From Brevibacterium siliguriense (lineage in GTDB: Bacteria; Actinomycetota; Actinomycetes; Actinomycetales; Brevibacteriaceae), in assembly GCF_900105315.1 (NCBI RefSeq), contig NZ_LT629766.1, positions 2,232,001 through 2,296,000 on the forward strand: a stretch of DNA of 64,000 nt, read 5' to 3'. A program made the translations under genes and the position numbers. The notes beneath the pieces were generated by a model that saw only the letters and a program-made list of their open reading frames with translations, searched no databases and was not told the DNA's origin. Below are positions 19,116-26,307 of this stretch, one piece after another (the stretch's first letter is position 1; each line of letters starts with the position of its first letter).

Positions 19116-20231
19116 TCAGTCCCGCTTCGAGCCGAACATGATCTCGTCCCAGCTCGGGATCGAGGCTCGCGAGTTCTTCTTCGACTTCGGTTTCGAATCC
19201 TTCGCCGAATCCTTGAACTGATCGGAGTGATCGCTCACCCCAGGCTCATTGAGCAGCGAGAGCTGATTCTCATCGTCGAAGACACCGACTTTCTCCGTCG
19301 GCTCCTGCGGCTCCTCAGCAGATGGCGCAGCATCCTCGAAGGCGAAGACCTCGTCATCGGTGGCGGCTTCCGGCTGGCCGGGAGCGGTGTGCGCGCCCTG
19401 CGGGTGAGTCTCGGGATCCTCGGTGACCGCACGCAGACGGGTCCGCGGCTCCTCCTCGGTGTGGCGACGCTTGCGGAGGTTCTCCAGGATCCGGCCGGTC
19501 TCGGCCTGGTGATCGCGAGCCTGCTGCGACGGAACCGAACCGGCGGTGGGGCGGACCGGTCCGTCCGTGGCGATCGACGCGGACGACTCATCGGTACGCG
19601 GGAGGACGTCGACCTCCTCGGTGTTCCTCTGACGTTCGGCACCGCTGCCGTAGTTCGGGATCGGTCCGGTGTCGGTGGGGCCGGAATCGGCGAGCCACTT
19701 CGCCTCATCATCGATCGGGGTGAGCGACCGGCGGTAGTAGTGCCAGCTGGCGGTGCGGACACGATCGGCGGCAGTGAAGCTGAGCTGGATGTACCAGTTG
19801 CCGTCCTGCTGCTTCCAGGAATCCCACTTCATCGTCTCGATGTCGACATCGCGCATCGCGAGACGTTCCTGGCACAGCTCGATGAGCGGAGTGGGTTCCC
19901 CGTTGGGATCGTGGTCGGAGTAGATGGGGTGACGGCTGGCGAGGTAGGCGGTGCGTTCGCGTTCGGCCATCGCCGGGCCCTCATAGGTGCGCACGTATTC
20001 GATGTCGGCACCGGTGGCGGCCACGACCTCCTCGGCGTCCATGCCGCCGCGGATCATGGCCTGGATCTCTTTCGGGCGCACGGAAGTCTCGGTCTTGGGT
20101 TGGGAGCGGTCTCTGCGGACCGCGGCGATGAGAGCCTCATCGAGGACGACTCGGTACTGAAGCCCGTTCTCGTCGTTCAACAGCAGATGGGTTCCGTCTG
20201 CGTTGACTCCGTTCAAGATCAGTTCACGCAT
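19116..20231 (-). CDS. sepH: Septation protein SepH
   Basis: SepH (DUF3071) is an actinobacterial cell-division protein that binds FtsZ and promotes filament assembly. The 371 residues start MRELILNGV and contain the helix-turn-helix-like segment IQAMIRGGMDAEEVVAATG (about 57-75) and the DUF3071 core to about residue 175 (WDSWKQQDGNWYIQLSF). After a long low-complexity acidic tail comes the conserved C-terminal IPSWDEIMFG. The gene ends 2 bases from the convergent cydDC stop, with no room for a terminator between them. Confidence 0.93.
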   Translation of the reverse strand: MRELILNGVNADGTHLLLNDENGLQYRVVLDEALIAAVRRDRSQPKTETSVRPKEIQAMIRGGMDAEEVVAATGADIEYVRTYEGPAMAERERTAYLASRHPIYSDHDPNGEPTPLIELCQERLAMRDVDIETMKWDSWKQQDGNWYIQLSFTAADRVRTASWHYYRRSLTPIDDEAKWLADSGPTDTGPIPNYGSGAERQRNTEEVDVLPRTDESSASIATDGPVRPTAGSVPSQQARDHQAETGRILENLRKRRHTEEEPRTRLRAVTEDPETHPQGAHTAPGQPEAATDDEVFAFEDAAPSAEEPQEPTEKVGVFDDENQLSLLNEPGVSDHSDQFKDSAKDSKPKSKKNSRASIPSWDEIMFGSKRD

Positions 20232-20480
20232 TGCCTTAAGCTCCTTTGTCGCGTCTCAGAAGCATCGTGTCACGTTCGGCGCGTCGTGCCGGGCAGATTT
20301 CCGCGCGAGTCGCGAAATCACGGGCCGGATCGACTGCCGGCGGGGTGAATCTGTGAGGCATGTGTGAGACCGGACACGAATGTCCGCGACATGGGACCGA
20401 GCGCCTGCCCGGTCGGTGTCTGCACCGTGAGTGGGTACGGCTCACTGTGCGGACAGCGGGCTTTGCTGAGGTGCAGTCTG

Positions 20481-20493
20481 TAAGATCGAAACT
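20481..20493 (+). promoter_or_regulatory. Leaderless promoter -10 of hemH
   Basis: TAAGAT at 20481-20486 lies 7 bases before the GTG at 20494, which has no Shine-Dalgarno sequence. Transcription probably starts at the GTG itself, giving a leaderless mRNA. No good -35 was found. Confidence 0.5.
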
Positions 20494-21606
20494 GTGAATA
20501 CGACTGCACCCATCGACGCCCTGGTCCTCATGTCATTCGGCGGACCGGAGGCCCCAGAAGAAGTGGTTCCGTTCCTTCGCAACGTCACTGCCGGCCGCGG
20601 GATTCCCGAGGAACGGCTCGAGGAGGTGGGGGAGCACTATTTCGGCTTCGGAGGCAAGTCTCCGATCAACGATCAGAACAAGGCGCTGCTGGCCGCGCTG
20701 CGCGCCGAGTTCGATCGCCGCGGAATCGACACCCCACTGATCTGGGGCAACCGCAATTGGGATCCCTATCTCACCGATGAGGTCCGCAGTCTGGCCAAGG
20801 ACGGAGCCACACGGTTCCTCGCGATCGACACGTCCGCCTACTCGTCCTACTCGTCGTGCCGTCAATACCGTGAGGACTTCGCGAAGACGATCGACACGCT
20901 CAAGGGCGAAGGTCTCACCGTCTCGATCGACAAGATCCGACAGTTCTACAACCACCCCGGATACGCCGACGCCTGTGCAGACTGCCTGAACCAGGGCCTC
21001 GCCGACTTCCGCGCGAAGGTGGGACAGATCGACTCGGCCAAGCACCGGATCCTCTTCGTCACCCATTCGATCCCGAACGTCATGCAGGACGCCTCGGCGG
21101 TCACCACCAACGGCTACCGCGCCCAGCACGAAGAGCTCATCGACCACCTCATGGGGCGCATCGACGAGGCCGACCGTGTTCCGGCCGAGCTCGTCTACTG
21201 CTCGCGATCGGGTTCGCCCGAGGTTCCGTGGCTCGAACCCGATGTCAACGATCGGATGACCGAACTCGCCGAGGAGGGGGTGACCGGCGTCGTGCTCGCG
21301 CCCATCGGTTTCATCTCCGACCATATGGAGGTCGCCTTCGATCTCGACACCGAGGCGAGGGAGACCGCCGGAGAGCTCGGTCTCGACTTCACTCGGGTGG
21401 CCACCGTCGGCACCCACGATGCATTCGTCAAGGGCCTCGTCGACCTCGTCGAGGAGCGCGCGGCACAGCTGCGCGGAGACGACGTCGAATCACCGGCGAT
21501 TGCCGGCACCAAGGCGCTCGTGCCCGGCAGCGGCGCCTGCAGCATCGACTGCTGTCGCGGTCGTATCGAACGTGCGACCTATCCGAACTGGGCCGTGGCG
21601 AACTGA
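20494..21606 (+). CDS. hemH: Ferrochelatase (coproporphyrin type)
   Basis: This enzyme inserts Fe2+ into a porphyrin; in actinobacteria the substrate is coproporphyrin III (CpfC). The 370 residues open DALVLMSFGGPEAPEEVVPF and contain the catalytic segment VTHSIPNVM and the Glu-rich GFISDHMEVAFDLD. Actinobacterial ferrochelatases bind a [2Fe-2S] cluster. Candidate ligands are a cysteine in YADACADCLNQG and the C-terminal GACSIDCCRGR, whose tail extends beyond the cluster-free forms. The start is GTG 20494, apparently leaderless. A strong terminator follows. Confidence 0.95.
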   Translation: MNTTAPIDALVLMSFGGPEAPEEVVPFLRNVTAGRGIPEERLEEVGEHYFGFGGKSPINDQNKALLAALRAEFDRRGIDTPLIWGNRNWDPYLTDEVRSLAKDGATRFLAIDTSAYSSYSSCRQYREDFAKTIDTLKGEGLTVSIDKIRQFYNHPGYADACADCLNQGLADFRAKVGQIDSAKHRILFVTHSIPNVMQDASAVTTNGYRAQHEELIDHLMGRIDEADRVPAELVYCSRSGSPEVPWLEPDVNDRMTELAEEGVTGVVLAPIGFISDHMEVAFDLDTEARETAGELGLDFTRVATVGTHDAFVKGLVDLVEERAAQLRGDDVESPAIAGTKALVPGSGACSIDCCRGRIERATYPNWAVAN

Positions 21607-21629
21607 GTTTCGGAACTGAGTCAGACGAA

Positions 21630-21666
21630 AGAACCCTCCCTCACCGAATCGGTGGGGGAGGGTTCT
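21630..21666. terminator. Bidirectional terminator after hemH
   Basis: A 16-bp stem, AGAACCCTCCCTCACC (21630-21645) paired with 21651-21666 around GAATC, is followed by TCTC. It separates hemH from the convergent small gene that ends at 21682. Confidence 0.85.
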
Positions 21667-21681
21667 TCTCTGTGTGATCTC

Positions 21682-21909
21682 TCAGAGTTCCTCGGGGCTC
21701 GGGATGACCGGCAGGGCACCCGTCTCGGCCTGGATCACCTCGGCGATGGGGCCGGTGTCGACATCGTTGCGGCCAGCGAGTTCCATGAGGTTCTGCAGAT
21801 CGTCGATGAGATTTTCGACGAGGAAGTCGTCACCGGCAGACCGGGCTTCGTGAATGCGATGACGGACATCATCGATTCTGGTGTCGAGCTGATCAGCGAA
21901 TTCACTCAT
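21682..21909 (-). CDS. Small helical hypothetical protein
   Basis: This 75-residue acidic protein of unknown function begins MSEFADQLDTRIDDVRHRI. The first 50 residues are strongly helical, with heptad-like leucines (LVENLIDDLQNLMELAG), followed by a short Pro-rich end. The ATG at 21909 has GGAAGGA ten bases before it. A longer reading from 22014 starts without an RBS. It is conserved in style but not recognised as a named family, and it is divergent from the DUF4193 gene. Confidence 0.6.
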   Translation of the reverse strand: MSEFADQLDTRIDDVRHRIHEARSAGDDFLVENLIDDLQNLMELAGRNDVDTGPIAEVIQAETGALPVIPSPEEL

Positions 21910-22091
21910 TGTGGATCCGTCCTTCCTCGGGCTCCTCCACTGGGGACGAACCCGGTAATCTACCGACAGAGCATGCTGTCGGTGCTGTCCATCACAAGCA
22001 TTCTTGCAGAGCACTTCGTGAACTCTATGTGTGCTCTGTCCATGCAGACAAGCTGGTGACGAGAATCACCGCATCAGGTGTTCATTCCATC

Positions 22092-22160
22092 TTGCCAACG
22101 GCAAGCATACAGTGCACAATGCTGGGGACACATCTCGGAAGAGGAGAATATGCTCCTCTT
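22092..22160 (+). promoter_or_regulatory. DUF4193 promoter and 5' leader hairpin
   Basis: TTGCCA (22092-22097) and CACAAT (22115-22120), 17 bases apart, form a plausible promoter. The -35 sits in a small hairpin, CTTGCC-AAC-GGCAAG (22091-22105). The leader contains the stem AAGAGGAG-AATATG-CTCCTCTT (22139-22160), about 36 bases before the start codon. Confidence 0.4.
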
Positions 22161-22196
22161 CGGCACCCCCCTCCGGACAGAGAGCGATGAGGCCAT

Positions 22197-22496
22197 ATGG
22201 CAACAGACTACGACGCACCTCGCAAGCAAGACGATGAGATCAAAAGCGATTCGATCGAGCAGCTCAAGGCCCAGCGTTCCCAGGCTCAGGCGAGCAAGAT
22301 CGACGAAGACGAGACTGCAGTAGCCGAAGGCTTCGAGCTTCCCGGTGCGGACTTGTCGAACGAAGAGCTCTCCGTTCGGGTCCTGCCCAAGCAGAACGAC
22401 GAGTTCACCTGCATGGAGTGCTTCTTGGTTCGTCATCGTTCGCAGCTTGCGACTGAAGAAGGCGGGATCCCCATCTGCACGGACTGTGCAGGCTGA
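22197..22496 (+). CDS. DUF4193 zinc-ribbon protein
   Basis: This 99-residue actinobacterial protein has an unstructured charged N-terminal half and a C-terminal zinc ribbon of the form CMECFLVRH...CTDC (Cys at about 72, 75, 94 and 97). DUF4193 is widespread in Actinomycetota. Its function is unestablished, and a role with RNA polymerase or nucleic acid is only a guess. The start is ATG 22197 after GATGAGG. The gene has its own strong terminator, so it is probably monocistronic and well expressed. Confidence 0.9.
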   Translation: MATDYDAPRKQDDEIKSDSIEQLKAQRSQAQASKIDEDETAVAEGFELPGADLSNEELSVRVLPKQNDEFTCMECFLVRHRSQLATEEGGIPICTDCAG

Positions 22497-22512
22497 ATCG
22501 CTTCTCTTCACG

Positions 22513-22551
22513 AAAACGGACCGCGCCCTCAACTGGGGCGCGGTCCGTTTT
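22513..22551 (+). terminator. Strong intrinsic terminator of the DUF4193 gene
   Basis: A 17-bp stem (AAAACGGACCGCGCCC-type left arm at 22513-22529, right arm 22535-22551) ends in TTTTT. It is the best Rho-independent terminator in the window. Confidence 0.93.
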
Positions 22552-22561
22552 TCTCTCCTTG

Positions 22562-22617
22562 CTACCTGACGGCGGCTCAGCAACCTCGCGCAAGGTTGCT
22601 GGGCCGCCGTCAGGTAG
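22562..22617. repeat. 56-bp palindrome, copy 2
   Basis: This is a near-perfect palindrome with the same 56-bp core as 1664-1719. Relative to copy 1 there is one C-to-T change, tolerated as a U-G pair in the plus-strand transcript, and one mismatch near the loop. It again sits between convergent genes, 15 bp from the minus-strand stop codon (DUF3093), directly after an independent terminator. Confidence 0.8.
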
Positions 22618-22631
22618 TAATTGGGGGAGTT

Positions 22632-23087
22632 TTAGGAGGTGAGGGCAGCTGCCAGCTTGTGAGGGTGCCGGCTCGACACGAGCCAATAGGGGGTAGGGTC
22701 CGAAGCATCGTCGAGCTCGATGCGGACCACGGACTTCGCCCACGGGCGGATCTTGAGGAAGGCGCGAGCGTCGAGGTCGACGCCGCGGGCCTGGCGGGCC
22801 TCCTCGCCGTCGAAGGCCTGCGCGCTCGGAACGAATGTGCGGTCGATATGAGCTTCGCCCACGAACAGCTGACGTTCGGTGACGATGATCGTCAGCGTCA
22901 GCGAGTTCAGCCACCAGGCGAAGAGGACGAAGCTGACGATGGGAAGGATGATGGTGCCGAGCTGCCAGACGGGCATGACCATGAGCGCCGTCGACAATGC
23001 GGCCACCACGACGAGGATCCACATGCCGACCGAGGGGCGGACCTTCTCCTGATAGACCACATGGGTTCCGGATTGAGTTGTTGCCAT
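22632..23087 (-). CDS. DUF3093 membrane protein
   Basis: This 151-residue protein matches DUF3093, an actinobacterial family of unknown function. Two adjacent membrane segments (about residues 21-40 and 44-62) precede a soluble C-terminal domain (TLTIIVTERQLFVGE, ending PYWLVSSRHPHKLAAAL) with a PH-like strand pattern. The gene is divergent from dut, the usual neighbour arrangement in actinobacteria, so this is core chromosome. Its ATG lies only 65 bases from the dut start. Confidence 0.85.
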   Translation of the reverse strand: MATTQSGTHVVYQEKVRPSVGMWILVVVAALSTALMVMPVWQLGTIILPIVSFVLFAWWLNSLTLTIIVTERQLFVGEAHIDRTFVPSAQAFDGEEARQARGVDLDARAFLKIRPWAKSVVRIELDDASDPTPYWLVSSRHPHKLAAALTS

Positions 23088-23113
23088 GGCCCTATTGTCC
23101 CATAGCGAGAAGT

Positions 23114-23151
23114 TTGGCCACGCTCAGGCTGGAGCGTTAGAGTGCATCTTT
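23114..23151 (+). promoter_or_regulatory. Leaderless promoter of dut
   Basis: TTGGCC (23114-23119) and TAGAGT (23138-23143), 18 bases apart, end 8 bases before the dut GTG. No Shine-Dalgarno sequence is present, so the mRNA probably begins at or next to the start codon. Confidence 0.5.
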
Positions 23152-23625
23152 GTGACGGAAACCGTGAAGATCAACCTCCAGCTCCTCGACGCGGGCATGA
23201 GCGCCCCCGCCTACGCGCATGCGGGCGATGCCGGGGCGGATCTGCGTTCGACGATCGATTTCGTCCTCGAACCTTTCGAGCGCCGTGTCGTGCCGACCGG
23301 AATCGCGATCGCCCTGCCCGAAGGCTATGCGGCTTTCGTCCACCCGCGTTCGGGCCTGTCGAGCAAGCACGGGGTCACCGTCGTCAACGCGCCTGGCACC
23401 ATCGACGCCGGATATCGCGGCGAGATCAAGGTGCCCCTGATCAACCTCGATGCGAAGACCCCGCTGCGCGTCGTCCGCGGCGACCGCGTCGCCCAACTCG
23501 TGATCCAATCGATCGCCCACGCCGACTTCGACATCGTCGAATCTCTTGATGACAGCGCCCGCGGCGTCGGCGGATTCGGATCCACCGGCGGAGTCGACGC
23601 CGGCCTCAGCGAAAAGGAGAAGTGA
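23152..23625 (+). CDS. dut: dUTP diphosphatase
   Basis: This homotrimeric dUTPase converts dUTP to dUMP and PPi, keeping uracil out of DNA and feeding dTMP synthesis. The 157 residues carry the five motifs: AHAGDAGADLRS, HPRSGLSSKHG, NAPGTIDAGYRGEI, GDRVAQLVI and the C-terminal RGVGGFGSTG that closes over the active site. GTG 23152 is chosen because the -10 sits 8 bases upstream and the family begins here; 23086 is 22 codons upstream and overlaps the divergent gene. DUF3710 follows after 6 bases. Confidence 0.96.
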   Translation: MTETVKINLQLLDAGMSAPAYAHAGDAGADLRSTIDFVLEPFERRVVPTGIAIALPEGYAAFVHPRSGLSSKHGVTVVNAPGTIDAGYRGEIKVPLINLDAKTPLRVVRGDRVAQLVIQSIAHADFDIVESLDDSARGVGGFGSTGGVDAGLSEKEK

Positions 23626-23631
23626 GGACTC

Positions 23632-24483
23632 ATGGGACTGTTCTCCCGGTTCAAGAAATCCACACCGACGACTGATGACGAGGTCCGCGCCGATGACGAG
23701 TTCACCGACGACGAAGAGCTCGTCACTCAGGATGCAGACATCGACACCGAGGCGGCCGATCGTGCCGACGACGACGCCGATGTCGACGAGGATGAGTCCG
23801 ACGATGTGACCGACTCCGACGATGACCTCGATGAGGAAGAGGCGCTGCTGGAGAAATCCGCGCCCTTCGACCGGTCCGAGAAGGGCCCATTCGACATCTC
23901 CGAGGAATATCCGGAACACGACCGCCTCGACCTCGGTGCCCTCAAGGTGCCCGTCGTCGACGGAATGCAGGTGCGTCTGGACACGGACGACGACTCCGAG
24001 CGCGTGCTGGCTGTGACCCTCATCCACGACGGCGGAGGCATCCAGCTGCAGGCGTTCGCGACACCACGATCCGAAGGTCTGTGGAACACGGTGCGCGGTC
24101 AGCTCGCCGAGTCCGTGACCAAACAGGGCGGAGAATCGACCGAACTGCACACCTCGCTCGGCAAGGAACTGGCCATCGAAGTTCCGGCGAAGACAGAATC
24201 CGGTCGCCCCGGCAAACGCTCCATGCGCTTCGCCGGCATCGACGGGCCACGGTGGTTCGTCCGCGCCGTGTTCTCCGGCAAGGCCGTGACCGACGACGAA
24301 GTGCGTGCCGAACTCTCCGCACTCTTCCGTGGAGTCGTCGTCGACCGTGGTGCGGAAGCCATGGCTCCTCGTGAGCTCATCGCGCTGACGGCCCCACAGG
24401 TCGACCAGGACAAGACGGAGGAGAAGGACGAGGACGAGCTCAACCCCTTCGAGCGCGGTCCCGAGATCACAGAGGTCCGCTGA
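23632..24483 (+). CDS. DUF3710 family protein
   Basis: This 283-residue protein of the actinobacterial family DUF3710 has unknown function. Residues about 15-75 are an extremely acidic Asp/Glu-rich tail. The conserved domain starts at FDISEEYPEHDRLDLGAL and runs to about residue 245. The dut-DUF3710-OB-fold order with 6-base gaps is conserved in actinobacteria and suggests co-translation, but no biochemical role can be read from the sequence. No membrane segment is visible. Confidence 0.88.
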   Translation: MGLFSRFKKSTPTTDDEVRADDEFTDDEELVTQDADIDTEAADRADDDADVDEDESDDVTDSDDDLDEEEALLEKSAPFDRSEKGPFDISEEYPEHDRLDLGALKVPVVDGMQVRLDTDDDSERVLAVTLIHDGGGIQLQAFATPRSEGLWNTVRGQLAESVTKQGGESTELHTSLGKELAIEVPAKTESGRPGKRSMRFAGIDGPRWFVRAVFSGKAVTDDEVRAELSALFRGVVVDRGAEAMAPRELIALTAPQVDQDKTEEKDEDELNPFERGPEITEVR

Positions 24484-24489
24484 GCGGCG

Positions 24490-24867
24490 ATGCGGAACCT
24501 CATTCCCCGCCTCGTGCGTGAATTCGGATCCCGTGATGCCGAGGCGCGGGCCGACCTGCGTCTGGTCAGTCAGATCCCCGGGGCCATCCCGGTCGAAGAG
24601 CTGGAGGCCCGAAAGACCTCACGCATCGCCGGCGTCGTCTCGGCAACGACTCAGTCGTGCAGCGCCGACAGCCCCAGGCTCGATATCACCGTGGCCGACG
24701 GCACCGGCGAAGCCCGCGCCCAATTCCTCGGGCGCCGAGAGATCAGCGGCATCCGTCCCGGATCGCTCATCGTTTTGGAAGGACGATTCTGCGGCAAGGA
24801 CGGTGTGCTCACCGCGCATAACCCCGTCTACGAACTCCTGCAGACACGCGACGATTCGGACGACTGA
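24490..24867 (+). CDS. OB-fold nucleic-acid-binding protein
   Basis: This 125-residue protein carries an OB-fold (about residues 35-118) with the pattern ITVADGTGEARAQFLGRREI and IRPGSLIVLEGRF seen in RecG/tRNA-anticodon-type OB domains. It probably binds single-stranded nucleic acid; the target is unknown. It is the third gene of the dut operon. In many actinobacteria a DUF3159 membrane protein gene follows, but here the next genes are convergent trkA genes. Confidence 0.82.
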   Translation: MRNLIPRLVREFGSRDAEARADLRLVSQIPGAIPVEELEARKTSRIAGVVSATTQSCSADSPRLDITVADGTGEARAQFLGRREISGIRPGSLIVLEGRFCGKDGVLTAHNPVYELLQTRDDSDD

Positions 24868-24898
24868 CCGTTCGCACGGTCTCAACTGATCTGTCTCA

Positions 24899-24920
24899 AC
24901 GGCTGAAGCGTCTCAGCCGT
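24899..24920. terminator. Hairpin between dut operon and trkA pair
   Basis: ACGGCTGA (24899-24906) and TCAGCCGT (24913-24920) form an 8-bp perfect stem. The right arm contains the trkA stop codon, so one hairpin serves both convergent units. Confidence 0.45.
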
Positions 24921-25599
24921 CGGAGTTCTCTTCCGTCTTCTCGGTCTCCTGCAGCAGCGCGAGCAGCGCCGGCTCCTGATCGGGGGAGGAGAGGAAGAAC
25001 AGTTCGTCTCCGGCCTCGATGACGTCATCGGCGCTCGGTGCGAACGCCCGCGAATTGCGGATGATCGCCACCAGCACCGTATCGAGCGGGAAGGTGATCC
25101 CGCCGACGCGCTCGGCGACGAGCTCGGCATTCTCGTGCACCGTGAACTCGAGCAGTCCCGCCTGACCGCGTTCGAAGCTCATGAGGTGGACGAGTCCGCC
25201 GACCTCCACGGCCTCTTCGACGAGCGCGGTCATCAGGCGCGGAGTGGACACTGCGACATCGACGCCCCAGTTATCGTCGAAGAGCCATTCGTTCTTCGGA
25301 TTGTTTACGCGTGACACCGTCCGCGGCACCCCGAATTCGGTCTTCGCGAGCAGGGAGAGCACCAGGTTGGTCTTGTCGTCTCCGGTTGCGGCCACGACGA
25401 CGTCGGCCTCCTCCAGCCCCGCCTCGGCGAGTCCGGCGAGCTCACAGGCATCGGAGAGCAGCCATTCGGCGCCCGGAATGCGCTCGTGCCCCAGCGCCTC
25501 CTTGCTCTGGTCGATGAGCAGGACCGAATGGTCCTTGTCCAGCAGCTCCCTGGCCACCGACCGTCCCACGGAACCGGCCCCGGCGATGATGACCCTCAT
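24913..25599 (-). CDS. trkA: TrkA-type K+ uptake regulator (second of pair)
   Basis: This 228-residue cytosolic gating protein has an N-terminal RCK/Rossmann domain (MRVIIAGAGSVGRSVARELL, dinucleotide-binding GAGSVG, acidic LLIDQSKE) and a C-terminal TrkA_C domain (about 140-215). It would form rings with the neighbouring TrkA protein on a K+ channel or transporter, responding to NAD(H) or nucleotides. Its ATG overlaps the stop of the upstream trkA by four bases. The paired arrangement beside an APC permease is standard for actinobacteria; the channel subunit itself is not in the window. Confidence 0.9.
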   Translation of the reverse strand: MRVIIAGAGSVGRSVARELLDKDHSVLLIDQSKEALGHERIPGAEWLLSDACELAGLAEAGLEEADVVVAATGDDKTNLVLSLLAKTEFGVPRTVSRVNNPKNEWLFDDNWGVDVAVSTPRLMTALVEEAVEVGGLVHLMSFERGQAGLLEFTVHENAELVAERVGGITFPLDTVLVAIIRNSRAFAPSADDVIEAGDELFFLSSPDQEPALLALLQETEKTEENSDG

Positions 25600-26270
25600 T
25601 CTTCTTCCTCCACGGTTCGCACGGGCTGATCGAGGATCCGTTCGATCTCGCCGAGGCGGTCGACCGGAGCCATGAGATGAACGAGATCCCCATCTTGGAG
25701 GAGCAGGTCATCGTGGGCGACGATGCCCTCGGACAGGCGGGTGACGTAGGCGACCCGAGCCTTGGTCCGGGATTCGATCTCCTTGATCGGCCGCGCCACC
25801 CAGCCCGGGTCCAGATGCACCTCGGCGAGGACGAGGTTGCCCGAGGGCTCACGGTATTCGGTGATCGACCCCTGCGGGACGAGCTTGCGCATCACCTGCT
25901 CGGCCGTCCACCGCACGGTGGGCACGGTGGGGATGCCGAGCCGTTCGAAGACCTGCGCCCTGTCGGGATCGTAGATGCGGGCGGCGACGTTGCTCACCCC
26001 GAAGGTCTCACGGGCGACACGCGCGGCGAGGATATTCGAATTGTCACCGCTGGAGACCGCAGCGAAGGCGAAGGCCTCGGAGGTCTTCGCCTGGGACAGG
26101 GTCTCACGGTCGAAACCGACCCCCGTGATCGTCGAGCCGCTGAAATCCCGACCGAGCTTGAGGAATGCGTCCGGGTCCCGGTCGACGACGGCGACGGAGT
26201 GCCCATTCGCATCAAGGGCCTTGGCCAGGGACGCCCCGACTCGGCCGCAGCCCATAATCACGAAGTGCAT
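25596..26270 (-). CDS. trkA: TrkA-type K+ uptake regulator (first of pair)
   Basis: This is an RCK-domain protein (224 residues) starting MHFVIMGCGRVGASLAKAL, with GCGRVG for dinucleotide binding, VVDRDPDAF and a C-terminal TrkA_C domain. ATG 26270 is preferred because GGAAGGA lies 8 bases upstream; an extension to 26429 would read across the divergent permease start. It is coupled to the following trkA by a 4-base overlap. The APC permease gene is divergent, with the two starts only 37 bases apart. Confidence 0.9.
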   Translation of the reverse strand: MHFVIMGCGRVGASLAKALDANGHSVAVVDRDPDAFLKLGRDFSGSTITGVGFDRETLSQAKTSEAFAFAAVSSGDNSNILAARVARETFGVSNVAARIYDPDRAQVFERLGIPTVPTVRWTAEQVMRKLVPQGSITEYREPSGNLVLAEVHLDPGWVARPIKEIESRTKARVAYVTRLSEGIVAHDDLLLQDGDLVHLMAPVDRLGEIERILDQPVRTVEEEE

Positions 26271-26307
26271 GGGTAATCCTTCCCGCAGTGATCTACCATT
26301 GGTTGCC

